DNA of 19,325 nt from an uncultured Collinsella sp. (GTDB taxonomy: Bacteria; Actinomycetota; Coriobacteriia; Coriobacteriales; Coriobacteriaceae): positions 1-19,325 of the forward strand of contig CABUMZ010000024.1 of assembly GCA_902492825.1 (NCBI GenBank), in the 5' to 3' direction. The notes under the pieces are model-generated. The model was not told the DNA's origin. It searched no databases and saw only the letters and a program-made list of their open reading frames with translations. A program made the translations under genes and the position numbers. Shown here piece after piece: positions 1-5,074 of this stretch (the stretch's first letter is position 1; each line of letters starts with the position of its first letter).

Positions 1-32
1 GGAGACGGCGAGTTAGCCGGCAGGTCGGCATG

Positions 33-191
33 TCAATCCTGGTCTAACAGAGCCTTAATAAAATAGGTCACCTTGCCGTCGCTCTGCTGAAGTGAGTGAG
101 CTCGAACTTGGTTTTGTTCTATGTTGGCGAGGTGCTGGAGTGCGCGCCGGCGTTGGCCTTCATCGTCGATATCTATTCCGCCGCGAGCGTG
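33..191 (-). pseudogene. Coding-like C-terminal fragment, unrecognised
   Basis: On the minus strand one frame is open for 52 codons and ends in TGA at 33-35. It reads like a real protein tail: IDIDDEGQRRRALQHLANIE, then a Q/S-rich stretch, then VTYFIKALLDQD. There is no start codon in the frame; it is closed upstream by TAA at 192-194. I do not recognise the family. It may be the end of a gene whose front has been lost or frameshifted. A short minus-strand frame at 173-280 just upstream carries a CLSCEC cluster in another phase, which would fit frameshift decay. The call rests only on composition and could be chance. Confidence 0.27.
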
Positions 192-300
192 TTAGTGCGC
201 CCGCATTCGCAGCTGAGACATTTGAGTCGTGCCTTGTCGCGCCTCCCTTTAGGATTCCCACTTCGCCATACGGCTGCCATGTTTTATGAAATAACTCACC

Positions 301-435
301 CTACATTTTCCAATGCTTAAGCAGTTTCTTATTCGCCCGCTTACCAACATCCCCATCTTTACCAAAGAGACTAGCCTTGCGTTCTTGAACTCTCCGACTC
401 TCCTTTTGTAAACGAGATGCTTCACGACAGTTCGT
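301..435 (-). pseudogene. Decayed basic C-terminal fragment
   Basis: This minus-strand frame is open for 44 codons to TAG at 301-303 and reads REASRLQKESRRVQERKASL, then FGKDGDVGKRANKKLLKHWKM, a charged helix-like tail. The frame next to it, open upstream to about 530 and ending at TGA 422-424, reads DGTDRLFVVTPPEALDELS. The two frames overlap at 422-435 and would join if one base were removed, giving a continuous EALDEL-REASRLQ reading. This looks like a gene end broken by a single-base frameshift. The family is not recognised. Apart from these scraps, positions 1-560 show no intact gene on either strand. Confidence 0.33.
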
Positions 436-567
436 CTAGCGCCTCTGGAGGGGTGACTACGAAGAGCCGGTCTGTGCCGTCAATTACGTTGCCTGCTGCC
501 GGCTGCTGCCTCATTAGAATCCGGCTGCAAATGGACCGCGGTGAGCATGCAAGATCGTGCCATAACG

Positions 568-623
568 TGAGAAAAACTTGCAAGAATCGCAAGTTCTTAT
601 CATCCCATGAGAAAAACTTGCAA
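568..623 (+). repeat. Three copies of a TGAGAAAAACTTGC motif
   Basis: The 16-mer TGAGAAAAACTTGCAA occurs exactly at 568-583 and again at 608-623, 40 bp apart. Between them, 589-602 carries an inverted copy (12 of 14 bases match when read on the minus strand). The inner pair gives perfect 7-bp arms AACTTGC/GCAAGTT. The cluster sits just upstream of the ATPase remnant, so it is probably its old operator or promoter region. The role is inferred. Confidence 0.55.
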
Positions 624-659
624 ATTGGGGCGAGTGATGAGCGGCTGGACGGTTCTTGA

Positions 660-890
660 AAATCGAGATATCTCGAGAAGCTGATTGCCTTTCGTGACAT
701 CCAAGTTACAGAGTCGACTGACGGGGAGGCGACGCGCAAGCGCGAGCTGCGTCCATTTGAGCTCAGGTCGCTCGAGAAGATCACCGGTGGTTATGAGAAG
801 ATCATTATCGTTCGCCGGGGGAGCCATCCGACCGACATCGACGGCATCAAAATCGTCTCTGCAGTCGACTTCTTGATGGGTAGGCTTTGA
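660..890 (+). pseudogene. DUF4143-type ATPase remnant with the core deleted
   Basis: The frame from 660 to TGA 888-890 starts with SRYLEKLIAFRD, like the N-terminus of AAA ATPases that carry a C-terminal DUF4143 domain (usually about 400 aa). It passes straight into what looks like their C-terminus: VTESTDGEATRKRELRPF, then YEKIIIVRRGSHPTDIDGIK and VSAVDFLMGRL. The whole Walker A/B core and most of DUF4143 are missing, as expected from an in-frame internal deletion at about 696-700. An in-frame TGA at 657-659 cuts off the upstream side. The nearby ATG at 637 is out of phase with it. Only about 76 residues remain, so no ATPase activity is possible. Family assignment is by recognised sequence pattern, not by search. 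Confidence 0.62.
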
Positions 891-910
891 GCTTAGGGTG
901 TTCTGTGGGT

Positions 911-1051
911 TTATGGACACTTTGGCAGCGAGATTGCCTGCCTGTAGGCAAATTCCGCCCAGGACCCGATGAGGATAACGTGGTCGATGCACCCTGCTTC
1001 CTCGACTAGGTCGAGTACTTTTAAGAAGGCTCGATGCTGCTCAGTCAACAT
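911..1051 (-). pseudogene. Truncated nucleotidyltransferase-like gene
   Basis: ATG at 1049-1051 opens a 46-codon frame, MLTEQHRAFLKVLDLVEEAG then CIDHVILIGSWAEFAYRQA. The hydrophobic strand followed by GSWAEF resembles the N-terminal GS motif of GSU2403/AbiEii-like nucleotidyltransferase folds, normally 200 aa or more. After RQA the sequence becomes ISLPKCP and stops, and no continuation appears in any minus frame. The break, near 927, lies beside the end of the ATPase remnant at 890, so one deletion may have removed the catalytic part. The start overlaps the end of the upstream gene by 11 bp, which indicates translational coupling of an original pair. The family call is tentative. Confidence 0.5.
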
Positions 1052-1352
1052 TCGGCACCCTCCCCAACGCACGTATGATTTGCTTTTGAGATTGCTTCTG
1101 TTCTCTGATGGCGGCCGCAAGAGCCCTTCGGCGTTCGATTTTGGCTCGCAGCTCATCAACCTCTTTAGCAGGGACATAGTCACTTTTGACCTTGTCGCCA
1201 ACTCGATAGTTGAGATAACAGCATTCGTGGCCCTTTATGTTTCGCATGCGGATGCTGCCCTTTGGAAGGAGGCAAATCTCCTGCTCCATGAGGTTGAGGA
1301 GGCGCCTCGAACGTGCGTATTCCTCTTCCAGGACATCTTCTAAGACGGACAC
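1041..1352 (-). CDS. Small charged protein, DUF6788-like, partner of the truncated gene
   Basis: The product has 103 aa. I chose the GTG start at 1350-1352 because AGAAGGGAGG (1357-1366 on the minus strand) stands at the right distance. A longer frame reaches back to 1451 but would run through the inverted repeat. Visible features are an N-terminal acidic helix (VLEDVLEEEYARSRRLLN), the stretch LPKGSIRMRNIKGHECCYLN, then YRVGDKVKSDYVP, and a long C-terminal Arg/Lys/Gln helix, probably coiled coil. The LPKGSI...IKGH..YYL.YR.G.KVKS pattern resembles small DUF6788-type proteins. Its 3' end overlaps the truncated nucleotidyltransferase gene, so the two formed an operon. The function is unknown; an antitoxin or nucleic-acid-binding role is only a guess. 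Confidence 0.68.
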   Translation of the reverse strand: MSVLEDVLEEEYARSRRLLNLMEQEICLLPKGSIRMRNIKGHECCYLNYRVGDKVKSDYVPAKEVDELRAKIERRRALAAAIREQKQSQKQIIRALGRVPNVD

Positions 1353-1370
1353 GATGCCTCCCTTCTGAGT

Positions 1371-1414
1371 AGTTACCCAACAACATATCAAAATATTAAA
1401 AATGTAGGGTAACT
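1371..1414. promoter_or_regulatory. 44-bp inverted-repeat element, copy 1
   Basis: The arms are AGTTACCCAACA (1371-1382) and TGTAGGGTAACT (1403-1414), 11 of 12 bp paired, around a 20-bp A/T-only-like spacer. It lies directly upstream of the ribosome site of the 103-aa gene. Read on the minus strand it offers TTACCC, 17 bp, then GATATG as weak -35 and -10 boxes. I infer an operator/promoter. There is no T-run, so a terminator is less likely. Confidence 0.5.
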
Positions 1415-1420
1415 CGGCGG

Positions 1421-1440
1421 TGTCCGCACGTGTCCGCACG
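1421..1440. repeat. Perfect tandem 10-bp duplication
   Basis: TGTCCGCACG is repeated twice without a gap, at 1421-1430 and 1431-1440, in the gap between the 44-bp element and the small membrane protein gene. It may be a replication slip or a paired binding site. Confidence 0.6.
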
Positions 1441-1520
1441 ACATGTGACACTTAACCTGCCGCTCACCCTGTCGCGGCGGCAAGAGTCTGAACAACAATC
1501 CTCTAAGGAGTTCGATACCA

Positions 1521-1760
1521 ATGAGTGATAACACCAAGCATCTCGCAAAGAAGTGCGTCAAGGACGCGGGGCCGTGCCTTGCGCTGTGCGTAGCCGGCGC
1601 AGCGGTCGCGCTGCTGGCTGTTCTGGGGCCATTCGACGTGCTCCGAAGTGCCAGTTCCCTGCACGTTTGCATGGCCCTTGCCGGCGCCATGATGACCGGC
1701 GGCGTGCTCGATCTGGTTTTTTGGGTGCTTGACCCGTTTGGATGGAAGAACGAGGGGTAA
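1521..1760 (+). CDS. Small two-helix membrane protein, hypothetical
   Basis: The 79-aa product starts at ATG 1521 behind TAAGGAG (1503-1509). A basic N-terminus (KHLAKKCVKDAG) precedes two hydrophobic segments: about residues 17-35 (PCLALCVAGAAVALLAVLG) and about 47-68 (VCMALAGAMMTGGVLDLVFWV). The tail DPFGWKNEG is short and probably cytoplasmic, as is the N-terminus. Four cysteines are present, none in a known motif. I recognise no family. It stands alone, 85 bp before the phosphoesterase gene on the same strand, so co-transcription is possible. Confidence 0.6.
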   Translation: MSDNTKHLAKKCVKDAGPCLALCVAGAAVALLAVLGPFDVLRSASSLHVCMALAGAMMTGGVLDLVFWVLDPFGWKNEG

Positions 1761-1845
1761 GCCCTAAGGGATGGAAGGGCTGGAACGGTTAGCTTAGTAA
1801 TCGTGCAGAATGCGGGCTAGCGACTTGCAGGGAAGTGGTGATCCG

Positions 1846-2571
1846 ATGACGGTCTATGTGACGGGCGATATTCACGGTGGGCTCGACATGCAAAAGCTGC
1901 GCGACTGGGACCTTGGGGATAGTCTGACGAGTGATGACTATCTCATCGTCGCCGGCGACTTTGGCTTTTCGTGGGATTTCTCTGCCGAGGAGTGTGCTGA
2001 CATCGCCTGGCTGGAGTCGCGCCCCTACACCGCGTTGTTCGTCGACGGCAACCACGAGCGCTTCGATCACTGGGCGGAGCGCCCCATGGAGATGTGGCGC
2101 GGCGGGTTCACACAGCGCCTATCGGACACCTCGTCCATTCGGCGCCTGACGCGCGGCGAGGTCTTTGAGCTCGACGGCTCAACGATCTTTACCATGGGTG
2201 GCGCCACGAGCGTGGACAAGGAATACCGCATACCGTATTCGAGCTGGTGGCCGCAGGAGCTACCGGACGAGCGCAACTTTGAGGAGGCGCGGGCAAAGCT
2301 CGACAGCGTGGGTTGGAAGGTCGACTACGTGGTCACCCATACCTGCTCCACGCGCATGCTCTCGCCGACGCTCTACCCGGCGCCCGGCTGGAACTATCCC
2401 AGTGTCGATCGACTCACCGCGTTTTTTGATGAGCTGGAGGAGCGCCTGGACTACAAACGCTGGTACTACGGGCATTTCCATCGCGACGTCAACCCAGCCG
2501 AGCGCCACACCGTGCTCTACGACTGCATCGTTCGTCTAGGCGACGAACTCCAGCCCTGGGACGTTGCGTAG
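1846..2571 (+). CDS. Calcineurin-like metallophosphoesterase
   Basis: The product is a 241-aa binuclear-metal phosphoesterase. The classic motifs are all present in order: GDIHG (Asp8, His10), GDFG (Asp38), GNHE (Asn69, His70), VVTHT (His165) and GHFH (His210, His212). Together these should bind two metal ions and hydrolyse a phosphomonoester or phosphodiester; the substrate cannot be told from sequence. There is no signal peptide or membrane segment, so it is cytoplasmic. I prefer ATG 1846 over the in-frame ATG at 1810, because the motif set then begins at once (MTVYVTGDIHGG) and a GGGAAGTGG site lies just upstream. Proteins of this type often occur in accessory regions of gut bacteria. Confidence in the fold is high and in the biological role low. 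Confidence 0.88.
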   Translation: MTVYVTGDIHGGLDMQKLRDWDLGDSLTSDDYLIVAGDFGFSWDFSAEECADIAWLESRPYTALFVDGNHERFDHWAERPMEMWRGGFTQRLSDTSSIRRLTRGEVFELDGSTIFTMGGATSVDKEYRIPYSSWWPQELPDERNFEEARAKLDSVGWKVDYVVTHTCSTRMLSPTLYPAPGWNYPSVDRLTAFFDELEERLDYKRWYYGHFHRDVNPAERHTVLYDCIVRLGDELQPWDVA

Positions 2572-2609
2572 GGACGGGCATAGAGAGATCTTCATACGAT
2601 GCCTTGGGC

Positions 2610-2653
2610 AGTTACCCTACATTTCAACAATAGCCATTATCTGTAGGGTAACT
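2610..2653. promoter_or_regulatory. 44-bp inverted-repeat element, copy 2
   Basis: The arms AGTTACCCTACA (2610-2621) and TGTAGGGTAACT (2642-2653) match perfectly over 12 bp. The spacer is again 20 bp, with a sequence different from copy 1. The plus strand reads TTACCC, 17 bp, CATTAT, a possible -35/-10 pair. No gene follows: the frame opened at ATG 2659 is short and overlaps the end of the opposite acetyltransferase gene. It may be an orphan promoter left by a deleted gene. Confidence 0.5.
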
Positions 2654-2693
2654 TGAGTCATGCTAGCGGCTGGAAGAGATGATGCCTGTCAGT

Positions 2694-3167
2694 CTAGAGT
2701 TTCAACGCCATTCGGTTGGTGCCAGGTAGGGTGGTGAAGCCAAAATGCGCATAGAATGCTGCCGCCTCGTCATCTACTGGGTCGACAATCAAAGCTCGTG
2801 CGCCTGCCAAGGCAGATATTTTCAAAGCATTTTCAATGGCATCTTTGAGCAGCGATGCTCCCAGACCAAGTCCCTTGAATTTCTCATCGACTCCCATCAT
2901 CCCAAGCAGGACTGCGGGAACTTGGGAGGGTGAATTACGCACGAACCATCCCCCGTCAACATTTTCACGAGCTACGGAGTGCGTGCACAGCGTATAAAAC
3001 CCAGCGACAGCGCCATCACAATATGACGCGTATATAACCGCGGACCCTCTTCTTCGCGCTGAGGCTGATCTGTTTTTGGCCCATCCATCGACGAGAGTGT
3101 TTCCACAGTGGAATGCCTCGATGCCTTGACCAACAGGGAGTTGAACAGGCTTGGTAAACGCGCTCAT
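2694..3167 (-). CDS. GNAT acetyltransferase toxin (TacT-like)
   Basis: The 157-aa product is a GNAT fold of the type II toxin class that acetylates aminoacyl-tRNA and blocks translation. Motif A is visible as MMGVDEKFKGLGLGASLL (about residues 90-107), giving the acetyl-CoA loop KGLGLG. The catalytic tyrosine is in AAAFYAHFGF (about Tyr139). The early IEAFHCGNTLVDGWA block (FxCGxxxLDxWL-like) is typical of the family. I start at ATG 3165-3167, which overlaps the antitoxin stop as ATGA; a TTG two codons earlier is possible. Translation is probably coupled to the upstream antitoxin gene, since its own ribosome site is weak. It looks intact. The exact tRNA target cannot be predicted. Confidence 0.87.
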   Translation of the reverse strand: MSAFTKPVQLPVGQGIEAFHCGNTLVDGWAKNRSASARRRGSAVIYASYCDGAVAGFYTLCTHSVARENVDGGWFVRNSPSQVPAVLLGMMGVDEKFKGLGLGASLLKDAIENALKISALAGARALIVDPVDDEAAAFYAHFGFTTLPGTNRMALKL

Positions 3168-3430
3168 TCCCAAACCGCTTTACGGTCAAGCAGCGCTTTT
3201 GCGGCTTCAGGCATGGGGGAGTCGAGCATTTCACAAAATGCATCGAACCCATCGGGAGAAAGATAAGTTGTTGACGCCTCGGCGATGTCGCGTGCGGAGC
3301 TCTCGTCAAGGTGCGCCGTGGCCCATTGGGTGAGGGTCTGCCCGCGCAAGGCGGCGGCGCGCTCGTAAGTGAGGCGTTGACGTTCGGTTAGCCTTAGATC
3401 CATGCGGCGTTGTTTCTCAATAGTTGGCAT
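3164..3430 (-). CDS. DUF1778 ribbon-helix-helix antitoxin
   Basis: The 88-aa partner of the acetyltransferase toxin is encoded first in the operon. The N-terminal block KQRRMDLRLTERQRLTYERA, then ALRGQTLTQWATAHL, is the RHH DNA-binding domain of DUF1778 (TacA-like) antitoxins. The C-terminal part (LSPDGFDAFCEMLDSPMP, then EAAKALLDRK) should wrap the toxin and block acetyl-CoA binding. The ATG at 3428-3430 has a strong GAGGAGG site. The stop overlaps the toxin start by 4 bp. As in relatives, the complex should repress its own promoter, and a fitting palindrome stands upstream. Confidence 0.88.
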   Translation of the reverse strand: MPTIEKQRRMDLRLTERQRLTYERAAALRGQTLTQWATAHLDESSARDIAEASTTYLSPDGFDAFCEMLDSPMPEAAKALLDRKAVWE

Positions 3431-3450
3431 AACAAAACCTCCTCGGCATT

Positions 3451-3479
3451 ATTGTACGGAATTATTCCGTACATAACAA
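3451..3479 (-). promoter_or_regulatory. Toxin-antitoxin promoter with embedded palindromic operator
   Basis: Read on the minus strand, TTGTTA (-35, plus 3474-3479) and TACAAT (-10, plus 3451-3456) are 17 bp apart. A perfect palindrome, arms TGTACGGAAT and ATTCCGTACA around one T (3453-3473), covers the whole spacer and most of the -10. The arrangement fits autorepression by the RHH antitoxin. Binding is inferred, not shown. Confidence 0.75.
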
Positions 3480-3545
3480 GACGCAGAATAAGACGCTCGT
3501 CGAAAAAAGGCCGGAGACGGGAGATGCCATTAGTTGACGAGCTCT

Positions 3546-4565
3546 TTACAGCGAAAGGTCTCCATTCATAACGATGTTCTCCCTGTGCGCGCGGATGACG
3601 TCCCAGCTAAAGTGCTCGACCAGTTGCTCGGCAGAGCGGGGCGTGGCATCCGGCGCAATGCCCGTTTGCCCGGCAAGCCAGCCCAGCAGCGCTTCGGGCG
3701 TGCCAAAGCGGGCGCGTAGTTCGCCCAGGTCCAGATCGCGGTCGCGCTTGGAAAGACGGCGGCCGTCCGGTGACATGAGCAGCGGGATGTGTGCGTAGTG
3801 CGGCGTGGGCAGTCCCAGTAGATGCTGCAGATAGATTTGGCGCGGCGTGGAGCCAAGCAGGTCGCATCCGCGCACGACCTCGGTAACGCCCATGGCGGCA
3901 TCGTCGACCACCACGGCCAGCTGATAGGCAAAGACGCCATCGCTGCGGCGTACCAGAAAGTCGCCGCACTCGGTGGCGAGCGCCTCGCACTGGGCCCCGT
4001 ACGTGCGGTCCACAAACTCGACTACGTCGTCCGCGAGGTCATCGACGGCGGGCACGCGCAGGCGTGTGGCCGGGGCGCGCAGGGCGCTGCGGCGCGCAAT
4101 CTCTTCGGCAGAAAGTCCTCGGCAGGCGCCGCGGTAGATGGGCGTGCCGTCGCTGGCGTGCGGCGCGCTCGCGGCGTGGAGCTCGGCGCGCGTGCAAAAG
4201 CAGGGGTAGGTGAGGCCGGCGTCTTGCAACTGGTGCAGCGCGGTCTCGTATAGATCCAGGCGATCGTGCTGGTAGTAGGGGCCTTCGTCCCACTCGAGCC
4301 CCAGCCAAGCGAGGTCGTCGATGAGTTGGGCGGCGAGTTCCGGCCGTTTGCAGCGATCGTCCAGGTCCTCGATGCGCAGCACGATGCGGCCGCCCTGGCT
4401 GCGGGCCGAAAGCCACGCGCACAGGCAGCTGAACACGTTGCCCAGGTGCATGCGGCCCGAGGGCGACGGAGCAAAGCGACTCACGACGGGCGTGGGAGCG
4501 GGAGAGGAGGTCGTCGTTGGCGCGTCCGCGGAGGGTGTTGATATGTTGCGTGTTTTGATATCCAT
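3546..4565 (-). CDS. gluQ: Glutamyl-Q tRNA(Asp) synthetase
   Basis: The 339-aa enzyme activates glutamate and transfers it to queuosine at position 34 of tRNA(Asp), not to the tRNA end. It is a shortened class I glutamyl-tRNA synthetase. The catalytic domain begins at SRFAPSPSGRMHLGN (residues 29-43, HIGH-type motif). RIEDLDD follows at 64-70, and the zinc ligands Cys122, Cys124, Tyr144 and Cys148 (PCFCTR...YRGACR) are all present. RLSKRD at 270-275 is the KMSKS-type loop. The anticodon-binding domain of GluRS is absent, as expected for GluQ. About 29 Pro/Thr/Ser residues precede the core, more than usual. No Shine-Dalgarno site is seen before ATG 4563-4565; a -10 box 7 bp away suggests a leaderless mRNA. 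Confidence 0.92.
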   Translation of the reverse strand: MDIKTRNISTPSADAPTTTSSPAPTPVVSRFAPSPSGRMHLGNVFSCLCAWLSARSQGGRIVLRIEDLDDRCKRPELAAQLIDDLAWLGLEWDEGPYYQHDRLDLYETALHQLQDAGLTYPCFCTRAELHAASAPHASDGTPIYRGACRGLSAEEIARRSALRAPATRLRVPAVDDLADDVVEFVDRTYGAQCEALATECGDFLVRRSDGVFAYQLAVVVDDAAMGVTEVVRGCDLLGSTPRQIYLQHLLGLPTPHYAHIPLLMSPDGRRLSKRDRDLDLGELRARFGTPEALLGWLAGQTGIAPDATPRSAEQLVEHFSWDVIRAHRENIVMNGDLSL

Positions 4566-4572
4566 GCGGACG

Positions 4573-4578
4573 AGTATA
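4573..4578 (-). promoter_or_regulatory. gluQ -10 box, leaderless start
   Basis: The minus strand reads TATACT, then 7 nt, then the gluQ ATG. Transcription would begin at or within a base or two of the start codon. No convincing -35 box is visible (GCCTTC at 17 bp). Leaderless transcripts are common in Actinomycetota. Confidence 0.55.
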
Positions 4579-4702
4579 GCGCGGGACACGGTAGAGAAGG
4601 CGTTGCCGTGGCTCGCAAGTTGGCGGCGCTGTGCATTGTGCGCGGCGGGTCTGCGGCTCAACGTCTCGATCGCCGCGCATCGACTCAGCTTCACAAACGA
4701 CA

Positions 4703-4738
4703 GAAACCCCGGCAGCTCTTCGCAACTGCCGGGGTTTC
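4703..4738. terminator. Perfect 13-bp hairpin
   Basis: GAAACCCCGGCAG (4703-4715) pairs perfectly with CTGCCGGGGTTTC (4726-4738) around a 10-nt loop. It has no clean T-run on either side; on the minus strand TTTCTGTCGTTTG follows. It lies 138 bp upstream of gluQ on gluQ's own strand, so it may insulate gluQ from minus-strand readthrough. Confidence 0.5.
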
Positions 4739-4740
4739 CG

Positions 4741-5074
4741 CGGAAAAGGGGGACATGATCCTCGAGCGAACGGCAAAGGGGCAAACCGTTTTCGCTCAAC
4801 TGCTTTATGCCCCTCGGCTGGCGGCTCAATCAGCGCATGCCGCGCCCACACAAAGCCGCTACACCTGTGACGGAGCTGTGAAGTGGTATCTATCGTTGGT
4901 GCAGGCCATGCCAAGGAGTGTCCCAAACTGCCGGCAGATAAGGAACGTCCCTAAGTGCCAGGCTCGGGTGGGACTTTTGTCCCATTTGACGCTCCGGTCG
5001 CCTAGATATTCGTCGTGTGTGCCCGTAAACGTGGGACAATGGCGCTGTTGGTATCACAGACAAAGGATGTGCCT
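4741..5074. other. Gene-free 334-bp gap with GTCCC/GGGAC motifs
   Basis: No convincing gene is seen here. GTCCC-type words recur at 4919-4924, 4946-4951, 4969-4984 and 5031-5036. The pair TGGGAC (4969-4974) and GTCCCA (4979-4984) forms a 6-bp hairpin with a TTTT loop. TTTGAC at 4985-4990 right after it could be part of a promoter for the DUF2207 gene, but no good -10 stands at the proper distance. Confidence 0.4.

Noticed and set aside
294..305. Third copy of the 44-bp element
   Set aside because: Only one arm (10 of 12 bases) is present; no partner arm stands 20 bp away.
92..320. Two overlapping small plus-strand frames
   Set aside because: They are opposite a more protein-like minus-strand frame and have no ribosome sites.
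417..659. 80-codon plus-strand frame
   Set aside because: It runs through the repeat cluster at 568-623 and ends just before the ATPase remnant; no ribosome site and no family likeness.
4703..4738. Possible tRNA or riboswitch stem
   Set aside because: Only one hairpin is present; no cloverleaf or conserved aptamer bases could be found around it.
4039..4926. Minus-strand 295-codon frame overlapping gluQ
   Set aside because: Frame-shifted shadow of gluQ, very rich in Arg and Pro.
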